Shown: piece after piece, positions 47,186 to 56,769 of the stretch
Layout: the number at the start of each line of letters is the position of its first letter
Numbering within the stretch: position 1 is the stretch's first letter
Assembly: GCF_019654955.1 (NCBI RefSeq)
Contig: NZ_BPEV01000031.1
Coordinates: forward strand, 1-56,814
DNA length: 56,814 nt
Direction of reading: 5' to 3'
Origin: Shewanella sp. KT0246
GTDB lineage: Bacteria > Pseudomonadota > Gammaproteobacteria > Enterobacterales > Shewanellaceae
The notes under the pieces: model-generated
What the model was told of the DNA's origin: nothing
Database searches by the model: none
The model's input: the letters and a program-made list of their open reading frames with translations, nothing else
Made by a program: the position numbers and the translations under genes

Positions 47186-48514
47186 CTACTTAGTATCGTC
47201 TTTGTTTGAGCTACCAGCCCAAATATCGACATTCACAGGGGCTTGTTTTTTCTTCTTTTTCTTACCTGTTCCGGCAGGTTTTGCCATCGGCTTTTCTACA
47301 GCGAACTCATCATCTGGCATTTCTTCATCAGGCTCGAATCCAACAAAGGTTTCGCGCTCTAAGCGAATTTTGTTCTTTTTCTCGATGATGCCAAAATGAT
47401 GATAATCAGCATGGGCAATTAGCGATAACGCTAAACCCACTTCACCCGCACGACCACTACGACCAATACGGTGCATGTAATCAGCAGGGCTTCGTGGAAG
47501 ATCAAAGTTAATCACAACAGGTAACTTTTCAATGTCTAATCCACGTGCAGCAATATCTGTGGCAATTAACACTTCAATATCACCGGCTTTAAAGCCATCT
47601 AATACACGGTTTCGCGCGCCTTGACCTTTATCACCATGGAATACTTCAGCGGTAATCCCGCGCTTTGATAATTTGTCGGCTAAATGCTTACAGCTGTTTT
47701 TTGCATTGACAAAAATCAGCGCTTGGCGCCATTTATTTTGCTTAATTAACTCAGCAAGTAATGCAGTTTTCTTTTCTCGGTTTACCGTAAATACCCGTTG
47801 CACCAAAGTACTGGCATCTGCGCTTTGAAGCTGAATTTCGACAGGCTCTTGCAGCAGGCTATCTGTCAGTGTGCGAACTTCTTCTGGGAAAGTGGCAGAA
47901 AATAACAAAGTTTGTTTTTTCTGCGGCATTAACGCCAACAAGGCTGAAAGCTCTTCAGTGAAGCCAAGACTTAACATTCTGTCTGCTTCATCAAGTACGA
48001 GTGTTTCAACTTTATCAAGCTTAATGGCATTGCTTGAAATCAAATCCAGTAATCGTCCAGGCGTCGCGACTAACACATCGGTACCGCCACGAAGCGCTAA
48101 CATCTGTGTATTGGCAGATACCCCACCAAATACAGCCGTCGACTTAATAGCACCGTTAAAATAAACCGCGTAAGACTTAACACTGTCAGCAACTTGTTTA
48201 GCAAGTTCGCGGGTCGGCACTAGCACCAAAGCAGAAACAAAATTACCTTTGTCTTTTTTAGTACTTAATTGAGCTCGATGAATTTTTTGCAGAATAGGCA
48301 ACACAAATGTCGCTGTTTTACCTGAACCTGTATTGGCACCCGCTAATAAATCTTTTCCTGCAATCACACTTGGAATCGCTTGTTCCTGAATAGGCGTTGG
48401 CGTTTTATATTCCATTTCCGCAAGTCGGTTAGTGATCGGTGCGATTAAACCCAGTTCGGCAAAATCAGTTGCACTCTTTTGCAAGTTTTCAGGTGAATTA
48501 TTAGCTGATGTCAT
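47186..48514 (-). CDS. DEAD-box ATP-dependent RNA helicase (RhlE-like)
   Basis: 442 residues. All DEAD-box motifs are in order: Q motif (FAELGLIAPITNRLAEMEYKTPTPIQEQAIP), AxTGSGKT as ANTGSGKT, PTRELA, ATPGRLLD, VLDEAD, SAT, then the second domain with IFVNAKNSCKHLADKL, ATDIAARGLDIE and HRIGRSGRAG. The C-terminal tail is lysine-rich (KKKKKK), probably RNA-binding. RhlE-type proteins act in ribosome assembly or RNA decay. It stands alone. Confidence 0.94.
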   Translation of the reverse strand: MTSANNSPENLQKSATDFAELGLIAPITNRLAEMEYKTPTPIQEQAIPSVIAGKDLLAGANTGSGKTATFVLPILQKIHRAQLSTKKDKGNFVSALVLVPTRELAKQVADSVKSYAVYFNGAIKSTAVFGGVSANTQMLALRGGTDVLVATPGRLLDLISSNAIKLDKVETLVLDEADRMLSLGFTEELSALLALMPQKKQTLLFSATFPEEVRTLTDSLLQEPVEIQLQSADASTLVQRVFTVNREKKTALLAELIKQNKWRQALIFVNAKNSCKHLADKLSKRGITAEVFHGDKGQGARNRVLDGFKAGDIEVLIATDIAARGLDIEKLPVVINFDLPRSPADYMHRIGRSGRAGEVGLALSLIAHADYHHFGIIEKKNKIRLERETFVGFEPDEEMPDDEFAVEKPMAKPAGTGKKKKKKQAPVNVDIWAGSSNKDDTK

Positions 48515-48600
48515 TAAATTAGGATGCTCAAATATAATTAAAAATTGAATATAACTTTGGTGGTTATTTTAGCTTATTTGAGCAGCTTAAGTTAGCGATA

Positions 48601-48619
48601 TTGCGCATGCTTTGCGCAA
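48601..48619. repeat. Small inverted repeat between ogt and the helicase gene
   Basis: TTGCGCA and TGCGCAA arms (seven bases) around five bases, followed on the plus strand by T5. On the minus strand, the direction of both genes, there is no T-run, so a terminator role for ogt is doubtful. Confidence 0.5.
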
Positions 48620-48734
48620 TTTTTGGGCTGAATGTAATTTATGGACGACTTTGGGTCACTTAAGTTGAAGATTGATTGATGAAATCTCACCAATGTTGTT
48701 TTTATGTTCGAGCAACATCAATCAAAATAACATG

Positions 48735-49313
48735 TCACTTTTCAGTATTTACACCTTCTAGGTTTAAAAGATATTGCTTCATCTCAAGCCCATAGGCATA
48801 ACCTGTTAAGCTTCCATTTTTACCAATAACTCGATGGCAAGGAACAATAATCGCTATCGGGTTAGCGCCGTTTGCAGCGCCTACAGCTCTTACTGCTTTG
48901 GGGCGTACTATTTTGTCAGCAATCGCGGCGTAACTGCAAATTTCTCCAAAGTTTAATTCAGTTAACGCGTGCCACACTTGCTGCTGAAACTCAGTGCCTT
49001 TAGCAGCAAGTTTTACATCAAATGTTTGCCGTTCGCCTTTAAAGTATTGGCCTAACTCTGTTACCGCCTGAGTCACATAAGCTTTAGCCCGCTCTCGCTC
49101 AACTACAGATGGTTCAATTGCAGATGACTCTGTTACAAATGCATCTGCAACCCCACCTGTTTGCTGCTGAGCATTTGTTAAAGTGTCATTGGCAACAGAG
49201 TCTTGCAGCACCTGTAGATGAGTTAAACCATACTCTGATGCTTGCAATTTAAGGTTTCCCACAGGGCTACTAATAACCTGTTGGTATATCGGTGGATGAT
49301 TATTAATTTTCAT
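48735..49313 (-). CDS. ogt: Methylated-DNA--protein-cysteine methyltransferase (Ogt)
   Basis: 192 residues. The acceptor motif VPCHRVIGKNG places the reactive cysteine at 159, preceded by FQQQVWHALTELNFGEICSYAAIA and the ANGANPIAI segment. It repairs O6-alkylguanine by irreversible alkyl transfer to itself. A spacer of about 35 residues in the N-terminal domain (40-75, NDTLTNAQQQ...) lengthens it relative to the family norm. It overlaps the Ada-AlkA gene by 11 bases, suggesting coupled expression. Confidence 0.93.
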   Translation of the reverse strand: MKINNHPPIYQQVISSPVGNLKLQASEYGLTHLQVLQDSVANDTLTNAQQQTGGVADAFVTESSAIEPSVVERERAKAYVTQAVTELGQYFKGERQTFDVKLAAKGTEFQQQVWHALTELNFGEICSYAAIADKIVRPKAVRAVGAANGANPIAIIVPCHRVIGKNGSLTGYAYGLEMKQYLLNLEGVNTEK

Positions 49314-50928
49314 CGTTTTTCCATAATTGAAAGGTTAAATAACTGCCCCATGGGCTCACTTGATGACTAATTTGCTCAACTAGTTGTTGATATAACTTTG
49401 GAGTAAATTCCCTGTCTAAGCCTTTCATAGCATCTTGTTTGACAATTAAGGCTTTAACTCTGTTCTTGATGACCAAATCACCACCAAGAAAAATGTTAGG
49501 GTTACTTTCGCCGCGCATTTGAGCGTAAGCTATCGTCCAAGGACCAATTCCTTTAACCTCTATCCAAGTTTCAGGTGACGCTAACGGGCTTTGTGTAACA
49601 AACTGACCCAGTCCTTTCAAAGCACGCTTTCTTGCCCCCGGCATTTTAAACTCATCAAGTCCTGCTTCAGCCACTTGTTTGGGAGTTGGAAAAAACAACA
49701 CTTCCCGTTGGCCAATGGTGCTTTTATCACCATAATTAACCGCTAATACATTTAATAATTTACTGGCTTGAATCACACTCACTTGTTGACCAAGTACTGC
49801 GCGGCAACCCGCTTCAAATACTGATGCGGTGGCTGGGATCCTCAGTCCTGATGACACAGTCATCCCCATAGACACCAATGGCTCAAACGCTGCTTCAATA
49901 ACATCCATATCGGCATCTAAATCGAGTAACTTGCGTACGTATTGTACGATTTGATACAAGAAGCCTATGTGTTGTTGCTCTTCAAATTGTACGTTCAATG
50001 AAAGCTGATTTTTTGCGTTAACCGGAGCGACTTCAAATGTGCCTCTAATTAATTTGTCGTCAAGCATCACCGTAAAGCTGCGGCCATAAGACAGCGTTTT
50101 TTCGTTAAGCCACTCCATACCTTCAACCGCACGTAATTGATAGAACCTCCACATTTGAAGCCATTGAAAAGGCGGCCTGTAATCCAACAGTAAATTAATC
50201 CCTTGCGGACTAGTTTGCGGGCGATGTGAGCAAGCTTTACCTCTTGATTCGCCTGTTTTAGCGGTATTTGAGCGCCTTAATTGCGAGGGGGTTAATTGCA
50301 ATTGGGACTTAAATACTTCGTTAAAACGCCTAATACTATTAAAACCTGCCGCCATAGCGACATCGGTCATTGAAAGCTGGGTCTGATGTAACAACTGTTT
50401 TGCGAACATCAGTTGACGATATAACGCATATTTTTTAGGAGAAGTGCCGAGTTGTTTGTTAAACAGCTGACTCAAATAGCGAGAGCTTATCCCAAGACGA
50501 GAAGATAAATCCGTCAATGACTCAGCGTGCTCGCCACTCAGACAACCACCATCAATTAAACGAATAGCTCTTTGTAAACTGGTGCTCGTTCCTTGCCATG
50601 CATTTGATTGCGGCGCACTATCTGGTCTGCAACGTAAACATGGTCTGAGCCCTGCTTCTGCCGCTTTAATAGCTGAATCAAAATAAACCACATTCTGTTC
50701 TTTAGGGGGCGATGCTGGGCAAATAGAACGACAAAAAATACCAGTAGTTTTAACACCAATGAAAAAGCGACCATCAAAACGAGCATCACGGCTTAATCTT
50801 GCCTGCCTGCAAACATCGTCTGACAAATGACAATTCACAGAACCTTGATTTGGTGCAGTATCGTGAGTTAATGAAGCCAAACTCAGTTCATTCGAACTAT
50901 TGGTTTCATTAATATTAGAAGTCTTCAT
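49303..50928 (-). CDS. Ada-type regulator fused to AlkA DNA-3-methyladenine glycosylase
   Basis: 541 residues. The N-terminal Ada zinc domain has the four cysteines (FCRSICPA and RPCLRCRP, near 70-110), including the methyl-phosphotriester acceptor. An AraC-type helix-turn-helix follows (about 125-215, SMTDVAMAAGFNSIRRFNEVFK). Next come an AlkA N-terminal domain and a helix-hairpin-helix glycosylase with 'GIGPWTIAYAQMRG' and the catalytic Asp in FLGGDLVIKN. It senses methylated DNA, activates repair genes and excises alkylated bases. The guanine methyltransferase is the separate ogt gene downstream. Coupled to ogt by the 11-base overlap. Confidence 0.92.
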   Translation of the reverse strand: MKTSNINETNSSNELSLASLTHDTAPNQGSVNCHLSDDVCRQARLSRDARFDGRFFIGVKTTGIFCRSICPASPPKEQNVVYFDSAIKAAEAGLRPCLRCRPDSAPQSNAWQGTSTSLQRAIRLIDGGCLSGEHAESLTDLSSRLGISSRYLSQLFNKQLGTSPKKYALYRQLMFAKQLLHQTQLSMTDVAMAAGFNSIRRFNEVFKSQLQLTPSQLRRSNTAKTGESRGKACSHRPQTSPQGINLLLDYRPPFQWLQMWRFYQLRAVEGMEWLNEKTLSYGRSFTVMLDDKLIRGTFEVAPVNAKNQLSLNVQFEEQQHIGFLYQIVQYVRKLLDLDADMDVIEAAFEPLVSMGMTVSSGLRIPATASVFEAGCRAVLGQQVSVIQASKLLNVLAVNYGDKSTIGQREVLFFPTPKQVAEAGLDEFKMPGARKRALKGLGQFVTQSPLASPETWIEVKGIGPWTIAYAQMRGESNPNIFLGGDLVIKNRVKALIVKQDAMKGLDREFTPKLYQQLVEQISHQVSPWGSYLTFQLWKNDEN

Positions 50929-51111
50929 AACGGCTTAGGTTCGCTCACAACAACTTAAAGTAAATCTACTGTAACCAAAGTTAACCGTACTCACTAGCGG
51001 AAAACGGAACTCAATGATGATTCTTTTGACCATGAATTGTAATAATCAATTCAACACTTAGTTCACAAGTTACGGTATCCTAGCAATAACTAATATTTGT
51101 TTGAGCTGTTG

Positions 51112-52941
51112 ATGTTTAAATTTTTCGAATCGTTAACCAATCCCCTTCCTCAAGAAGAACCATCCCAAGCCCCAAAAGGCATTTATGCTTTTTGCCGTCA
51201 TTACACTCGTGGGTTTGAAAAGCATCTGATTATCATGTCGATGTTAACTGCATCTTTGGCCGTTTTAGAGGTCTCTTTATTTGGCTTTATGGGGAAATTA
51301 GTTGACTGGCTAGTGACTAAAAACCCTGAAACCTTATGGCAAGATGAAGGCAATACCTTAATCGGCATGTCAATTATCGTGCTGGTTGTGATCCCTCTAT
51401 TAGTTTGGCTACACGCCTCTATCGTCCATCAAACCTTATTGGGTAATTACCCTATGGCGATTCGTTGGCAAGCTCATCGTTATTTGCTTAAGCAGAGTAT
51501 TTCGTTCTATCAAGACGATTTTGCAGGCCGTATCGCTACTAAAGTGATGCAAACCTCATTAGCTGTGCGTGAGACAGTGATGAAATTACTCGATGTATTG
51601 ATGTATATCCTGATTTACTTCACCTCAATGCTAGTCATGATCGCCAGCGCAGATATACGCTTAATGTTGCCCATGCTGATATGGTTATTTGCTTACGTCG
51701 CAATTCAATGGAAATTAGTACCTAAACTTAAAGCTATTTCAGCAAAGCAAGCCGATGCGCGTTCGACAATGACAGGACGTATTGTGGATAGCTACACCAA
51801 TATTGCGACTGTTAAGCTGTTTTCTCACACCAAGCAAGAAGCTGATTACGCACAAGACAGTATGATGGGCTTTTTACACACGGTTTATGGCCAAATGCGT
51901 CTTGTCACCATCATCAACGTATTAGTCCAAGCCATTAACTACATGTTGGCATTCACAATTGCTGCAGTATCAATTTGGCTTTGGGCAGACAACGCAATTA
52001 CCGTAGGCGCGATTGCTATTGCGGTGAGTTTAGCCTTAAGGCTAAATGGTATGTCGCAATGGATCATGTGGGAAATTAGTTCTTTATTTGAAAACATCGG
52101 TACTGTCACCGACGGAATGAACACGTTATCTAAGCCTATTGAAATTGAAGATAAGCCTGATGCCAAAGATATCATCGTCGATAATGGTAAAATTGATTTT
52201 AATGATGTTAGCTTTAACTATGGTGAAGATTCTGGGGTGATTAACGATTTAAATCTCAATATCAAAGCGGGTGAAAAAGTCGGCTTAGTTGGCCGTTCTG
52301 GTGCCGGTAAATCAACATTAGTTAACTTACTCATGCGATTTCATGATGTCGAAAAAGGCCATGTTGCCATCGATGATCAAAAAATTACCGATGTCACCCA
52401 AGACTCATTACGTTCAATGATTGGCATGGTTACCCAAGATACTTCTCTACTACATCGCTCAATCCGTGAAAACATACTTTATGGTGACCCAACGGCTTCA
52501 GATGAGCAGTTAATGGCCGCAATTGAGCAAGCTCAAGCCAGCGAGTTCATTCAAGACTTATCCGATCCTTTCGGTAATACCGGCTTAGATGCACAAGTGG
52601 GTGAGCGCGGGGTTAAATTATCGGGCGGCCAGCGTCAACGAATCGCAATTGCACGTGTATTACTTAAAAATGCGCCGATTCTTTTACTTGATGAAGCGAC
52701 ATCTGCGTTAGATTCTGAGGTTGAAGCTGCGATTCAAGAAAGTTTGTATGAGTTGATGCAAGGTAAAACGGTAATTGCTATTGCCCATCGCTTATCAACT
52801 ATTGCAGCAATGGACAGATTGATCGTATTAGATAAAGGCAAAATAGTTGAACAAGGTACGCATCAAGAATTAATCAAATCTGGTGGGATATACGCACAGT
52901 TATGGGCACATCAAACAGGTGGGTTCTTAGGGATCGATTAA
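51112..52941 (+). CDS. ABC-type exporter with fused membrane and ATPase domains
   Basis: 609 residues from the ATG at 51112; a TTG five codons earlier is less likely. Six membrane helices occupy about residues 40-320, then a nucleotide-binding domain with Walker A GRSGAGKST, signature LSGGQRQRIA, Walker B LLLDEATSALD and the H-loop IAHRLST. It works as a homodimer or with a partner exporting a lipid or hydrophobic compound; the substrate cannot be told. It is divergent from the Ada-AlkA gene and stands alone. Confidence 0.92.
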   Translation: MFKFFESLTNPLPQEEPSQAPKGIYAFCRHYTRGFEKHLIIMSMLTASLAVLEVSLFGFMGKLVDWLVTKNPETLWQDEGNTLIGMSIIVLVVIPLLVWLHASIVHQTLLGNYPMAIRWQAHRYLLKQSISFYQDDFAGRIATKVMQTSLAVRETVMKLLDVLMYILIYFTSMLVMIASADIRLMLPMLIWLFAYVAIQWKLVPKLKAISAKQADARSTMTGRIVDSYTNIATVKLFSHTKQEADYAQDSMMGFLHTVYGQMRLVTIINVLVQAINYMLAFTIAAVSIWLWADNAITVGAIAIAVSLALRLNGMSQWIMWEISSLFENIGTVTDGMNTLSKPIEIEDKPDAKDIIVDNGKIDFNDVSFNYGEDSGVINDLNLNIKAGEKVGLVGRSGAGKSTLVNLLMRFHDVEKGHVAIDDQKITDVTQDSLRSMIGMVTQDTSLLHRSIRENILYGDPTASDEQLMAAIEQAQASEFIQDLSDPFGNTGLDAQVGERGVKLSGGQRQRIAIARVLLKNAPILLLDEATSALDSEVEAAIQESLYELMQGKTVIAIAHRLSTIAAMDRLIVLDKGKIVEQGTHQELIKSGGIYAQLWAHQTGGFLGID

Positions 52942-52959
52942 GCTTAAATTAAGTTTATA

Positions 52960-52992
52960 AAGCCGTTCAATGTAATCATTGAACGGCTTTTT
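52960..52992 (+). terminator. Terminator of the ABC exporter gene
   Basis: AAGCCGTTCAATG and CATTGAACGGCTT form a 13-bp stem with a TAAT loop, followed by T-rich sequence. Confidence 0.92.
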
Positions 52993-53201
52993 TATGGTTT
53001 AAACAACAATATGCAGAGTGGATATAGACTAGCTTTATCGTTAAAAACTCTGGTTCATGAAGATTTGCTCATACTTTACAAAAAGGATGAGTGATAGGTT
53101 CTGAAAACAAAAAGTGTAGAACACAGTAAAATTGAACAGAAAAAATGAACTGTTGGAGTATAAATCAGATTTGAGAATTTAATGAGGTAAAGCAAAAGAA
53201 A

Positions 53202-53277
53202 TGGTGGTCGATACTGGGCTCGAACCAGTGACCCCCTCCTTGTAAGGGAGGTGCTCTCCCAGCTGAGCTAATCGACC
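53202..53277 (-). tRNA. tRNA-Val (UAC), copy 5 of the array as transcribed
   Basis: 76 nt with encoded CCA. Anticodon loop CTTACAA region within CTCCC/GGGAG stem; T-arm GGTTCGAGCC; closely resembles E. coli tRNA-Val(UAC). Last of five copies on the minus strand. Confidence 0.97.
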
Positions 53278-53315
53278 TGGGGATTTCATAATGTTTTAAT
53301 TCTTTATAAAAAGAA

Positions 53316-53391
53316 TGGTGGTCGATACTGGGCTCGAACCAGTGACCCCCTCCTTGTAAGGGAGGTGCTCTCCCAGCTGAGCTAATCGACC
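53316..53391 (-). tRNA. tRNA-Val (UAC), copy 4
   Basis: Identical to the other four copies, separated from its neighbours by AT-rich spacers of about 37 bases (ATTTCATAATGTTTTAATTC type). Confidence 0.97.
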
Positions 53392-53428
53392 TGGGATTTC
53401 ATAATGTTTTAATTCTTTATGAAAAGAA

Positions 53429-53504
53429 TGGTGGTCGATACTGGGCTCGAACCAGTGACCCCCTCCTTGTAAGGGAGGTGCTCTCCCAGCTGAGCTAATC
53501 GACC
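53429..53504 (-). tRNA. tRNA-Val (UAC), copy 3
   Basis: Identical in sequence to the other copies; encoded CCA; spacer of the same type on both sides. Confidence 0.97.
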
Positions 53505-53541
53505 TGGGATTTCATAATGTTTTAATTCTTCATGAAAAGAA

Positions 53542-53617
53542 TGGTGGTCGATACTGGGCTCGAACCAGTGACCCCCTCCTTGTAAGGGAGGTGCTCTCCC
53601 AGCTGAGCTAATCGACC
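53542..53617 (-). tRNA. tRNA-Val (UAC), copy 2
   Basis: Identical in sequence to the other copies; its upstream spacer (53618-53657) has diverged somewhat from the others. Confidence 0.97.
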
Positions 53618-53657
53618 TGGGATTTACACAATGATTTAATTCTCTATAAATATAGAA

Positions 53658-53733
53658 TGGTGGTCGATACTGGGCTCGAACCAGTGACCCCCTCCTTGTA
53701 AGGGAGGTGCTCTCCCAGCTGAGCTAATCGACC
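53658..53733 (-). tRNA. tRNA-Val (UAC), copy 1, promoter-proximal
   Basis: First transcribed copy; a consensus promoter lies 18-45 bases upstream on the minus strand. Confidence 0.97.
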
Positions 53734-53750
53734 TCGCTGTGTGGGGCCGT

Positions 53751-53778
53751 ATTATAGGGAGCAACGAAATACTGTCAA
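53751..53778 (-). promoter_or_regulatory. Consensus promoter of the tRNA-Val array
   Basis: On the minus strand TTGACA and TATAAT are separated by 16 bases, followed by the GC-rich discriminator ACGGCCCC, which is typical of stringently controlled stable-RNA promoters. Confidence 0.88.
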
Positions 53779-54519
53779 CGACTTTTTCATTTAAAAAGCT
53801 TAGCCGTGGTAAAAACGTGCGGATTGTTGAATTGTTAAACGCTTTAAAGGCCATGAATGATGAAATAGACTGCTTAGAATACAAAATTGTTTATCCTTTC
53901 CTCTGGCCTTCTATCACTACAATGGTTATTTCGAATAACATTGAGCGTAAATTCATCATGCATGTATCAAAAGTTGTTCAGTCATTTAATTAATCGAACC
54001 TATTTATTGCTTTAGCTATTAATAAAGAAACAACAGTCCAAAAAGCAACTAAATGGATTCACCTGGCTGATTTGAGGTTCAGTCAAAGTTTAATCGACCA
54101 CTTTACTCATTCTTAACCTTAAAATTTCAATTTATAAGCAACCTCATTTCGGGTTAAGAGTTGAATAAGTGAGATTTAAATAGCCAATATTCAACTGCCT
54201 AGTTTCAAACTTGAGCTTTGGTCTCATAGCTAGGCCAATTTGCATATCAATAGCAAGCAAGAGAATTCAGCACTTTTAGATGTGCAACGAGCAGTTTGAT
54301 ATGCATCTATTAGCCCGAGTTGTGGTTAAGTAAGCAATTAGCACTTTCTTTGGCTATAGTTTTTTTGCTTATGATGTTCATTATGGCTCTGCTTAATTGA
54401 CGCAGTTTAAATTATCAATAGTGAAACTCGCATAACAAGGTGGTTTGGGTATAGAATATCGGCCACTTAATTATATCAGTCTTTATATAGACGTTTTGAA
54501 AATAGGTCAGTGTCCCATT
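53779..54519. other. 741-bp region between the tRNA-Val promoter and gltX
   Basis: AT-rich, containing the gltX promoter region, though no single -35/-10 pair stands out. A plus-strand frame at 53739-53993 runs through the tRNA promoter and is judged spurious. I see no RNA gene or clear repeat. Confidence 0.5.
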
Positions 54520-55929
54520 ATGACAACTAAGACGCGTTTTGCTCCTAGCCCAACAGGCTTTTTACATGTAGGTGGTGCTCGTACGGCACTTTATTCTTGG
54601 CTTTATGCCCGCGCAAACCAAGGCGAGTTTGTTTTACGTGTAGAAGATACTGATATTGAACGTTCAACTCCTGAAGCTTGCGCAGCAATTCTTGAAGGAA
54701 TGGAATGGTTAGGACTAACTTGGGACGAAGGTCCTTATTACCAAACTAAACGTTTCGATCGTTACAACGAAATCATCGCTCAAATGCTTGAACAAGGTAC
54801 TGCTTATAAGTGTTACTGTTCTCGCGAACGTATTGAAACAATGCGTGAAGAACAAGCAGCAAATGGCGAATCACAGAAATATGACGGCCGCTGTCGCGAT
54901 CTTGAACCTCGTGATACTGACGAGCCATTTGTTATTCGCTTCAAAAACCCAACCGAAGGTAGTGTTGTGTTTGATGATCACGTACGTGGTCGTATCGAAT
55001 TTGCTAATGACACATTAGATGACTTAATTATCGCCCGTACAGAAGGTACGCCGACTTACAACTTCTGTGTTGTAGTTGATGACTGGGATATGGGTATTAC
55101 TTGTGTTGTTCGTGGAGAAGACCACATCAACAACACCCCTCGCCAAATTAACATCCTTAAAGCATTAGGTGCACCAGTTCCTGAATATGCTCATGTATCG
55201 ATGATTTTAGGTGATGACGGCGCAAAACTCTCTAAACGTCATGGTGCTGTTGGTGTAATGCAATATCGTGATGATGGTTACTTGCCAGAAGCACTTCTTA
55301 ACTACCTTGTACGTTTAGGTTGGTCACATGGCGACCAAGAAGTATTTTCGATGGATGAAATGATTTCGTTATTCAAACTAGACGATATCAATAAAGCTGC
55401 TTCTGCCTTTAATACTGAAAAGTTAAATTGGTTAAACCAACACTACATTAAAGAGCTTGCTCCAGAATATGTTGCAACACATCTTCAATGGCATATGGAT
55501 GACCAAAAAATTGATACAGCAAATGGCCCAGCATTAGCTGAAGTTGTTACTGCATTATCTGAAAGAGCAAAAACCTTGAAAGAGTTAGCAGCTTCTAGCC
55601 GCTACTTTTACGAAGACTTCGATGCTTTTGACGAAAATGCCGCTAAAAAGCATTTACGTGGCGTAGCCATGGAGCCATTAAAGCTCATTCAACAAAAAAT
55701 TTCTGCACTTCCTGAGTGGACAGTTGAAGCTATACATCAAGCAATTGAAGATACTGCTGCAGAACTTGAAGTGGGAATGGGTAAAGTCGGAATGCCTTTA
55801 CGTGTAGCCGTTACAGGCGCTGGTATGTCACCTGCTGTAGATTTAACCTTATTTTTGGTTGGAAAGGCTCGTTGCGAACAAAGAATATCCAAAGCGATTG
55901 AATTTGTAGCAGATAGAATAAATTCTTAA
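54520..55929 (+). CDS. gltX: Glutamyl-tRNA synthetase GltX
   Basis: 469 residues from the ATG at 54520; codons upstream (from 54445) lack a ribosome site and would precede the conserved start. The class I 'HIGH' motif appears as [14 protein letters not shown] and 'KMSKS' as AKLSKRHG; a zinc-site region (CYCSRERIE...CR) is present as in the bacterial type. It charges tRNA-Glu. tRNA-Glu genes lie immediately downstream. Confidence 0.96.
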   Translation: MTTKTRFAPSPTGFLHVGGARTALYSWLYARANQGEFVLRVEDTDIERSTPEACAAILEGMEWLGLTWDEGPYYQTKRFDRYNEIIAQMLEQGTAYKCYCSRERIETMREEQAANGESQKYDGRCRDLEPRDTDEPFVIRFKNPTEGSVVFDDHVRGRIEFANDTLDDLIIARTEGTPTYNFCVVVDDWDMGITCVVRGEDHINNTPRQINILKALGAPVPEYAHVSMILGDDGAKLSKRHGAVGVMQYRDDGYLPEALLNYLVRLGWSHGDQEVFSMDEMISLFKLDDINKAASAFNTEKLNWLNQHYIKELAPEYVATHLQWHMDDQKIDTANGPALAEVVTALSERAKTLKELAASSRYFYEDFDAFDENAAKKHLRGVAMEPLKLIQQKISALPEWTVEAIHQAIEDTAAELEVGMGKVGMPLRVAVTGAGMSPAVDLTLFLVGKARCEQRISKAIEFVADRINS

Positions 55930-55937
55930 AAAACGAG

Positions 55938-55966
55938 TTGACACTTTTGGCGAGGCTGCATAGAAT
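55938..55966 (+). promoter_or_regulatory. Promoter of the tRNA-Ala/tRNA-Glu cluster
   Basis: TTGACA, 17 bases, TAGAAT, then a GC-rich discriminator (GCGCCTCGC). The arms GCGAGGC and GCCTCGC flank the -10 element, so a dyad of about 26 bases spans it. Confidence 0.85.
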
Positions 55967-56034
55967 GCGCCTCGCAGTTGAGACACAACGTGATTATTTA
56001 TCGCAGTATGTCCAAATGCATTAAGTATAGTTGA

Positions 56035-56110
56035 GGGGCTATAGCTCAGCTGGGAGAGCGCTTCGCTGGCAGCGAAGAGGTCCACGGTTCGATCCCGTGT
56101 AGCTCCACCA
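56035..56110 (+). tRNA. tRNA-Ala (GGC)
   Basis: 76 nt with encoded CCA; anticodon GGC in loop CTGGCAG; acceptor GGGGCTA pairs with TAGCTCC. Confidence 0.97.
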
Positions 56111-56193
56111 ATTATACTTAAATCAAAGCGTTAAGTTTTAGCCTACAGAACTTAATGAGTCATTCACTCTTTGCAGAGTCTAATGCAGTCCGG

Positions 56194-56269
56194 GTCCCCT
56201 TCGTCTAGAGGCCTAGGACACCGCCCTTTCACGGCGGTAACAGGGGTTCGAATCCCCTAGGGGATACCA
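56194..56269 (+). tRNA. tRNA-Glu (UUC), copy 1
   Basis: 76 nt; anticodon TTC in CCTTTCACG; T-arm GGGGTTCGAATCCCC; ends ACCA. Confidence 0.97.
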
Positions 56270-56375
56270 CTATTTATTTTTTCTTGATTTATTTCGAGAA
56301 AATAAAAAAGCGTTAAGTTTTAGCCTACAGAACTTAATGAGTCATTCACTCTTTGCAGAGTCTAATGCAGTCCGG

Positions 56376-56440
56376 ATCCCCTTCGATTAAAAGAAGAGAG
56401 AGCCTAGGACACCGCGCTATTTTATTAAGAGCACGGCGGT
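56376..56440 (+). pseudogene. Broken tRNA-Glu copy
   Basis: It starts ATCCCCTTCG (G-to-A at base 1), then ATTAAAAGAAGAGAG replaces the D-loop region, GCCTAGGACACCGC is tRNA-like, the anticodon loop is replaced by GCTATTTTATTAAGAGCA, and CGGCGGT returns. The T-arm and acceptor 3' half are absent. It is preceded by the same spacer as the true copies, so it arose from one of them. Confidence 0.85.
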
Positions 56441-56511
56441 TTCACTTTAACAGCCTTCTAAAGTGTTACTTATAGGTCTTCGTTATATTAGAAGTAAAAC
56501 AATATGTCCGG

Positions 56512-56587
56512 GTCCCCTTCGTCTAGAGGCCTAGGACACCGCCCTTTCACGGCGGTAACAGGGGTTCGAATCCCCTAGGGGATACCA
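56512..56587 (+). tRNA. tRNA-Glu (UUC), copy 2
   Basis: Identical to copy 1; its upstream spacer is shortened and carries the tail of the broken copy. Confidence 0.97.
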
Positions 56588-56693
56588 CTATTTATTTTTT
56601 CTTGATGTATTTCGAGAAAATAAAAAAGCGTTAAGTTTTAGCCTACAGAACTTAATGAGTTATTCACTCTTTGCAGAGTCTAATGCAGTCCGG

Positions 56694-56769
56694 GTCCCCT
56701 TCGTCTAGAGGCCTAGGACACCGCCCTTTCACGGCGGTAACAGGGGTTCGAATCCCCTAGGGGATACCA
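56694..56769 (+). tRNA. tRNA-Glu (UUC), copy 3
   Basis: Identical to copy 1 within the tRNA; followed by the same spacer until the window ends. Confidence 0.97.

Noticed and set aside
53202..53733. Repeat of about 113 bp as a mobile or CRISPR-like array
   Set aside because: The repeated part is tRNA-Val and the spacers are similar AT-rich sequences; it is a tRNA array.
53739..53993. 84-codon plus-strand frame
   Set aside because: It begins inside the tRNA-Val promoter and shows no ribosome site or recognisable sequence.
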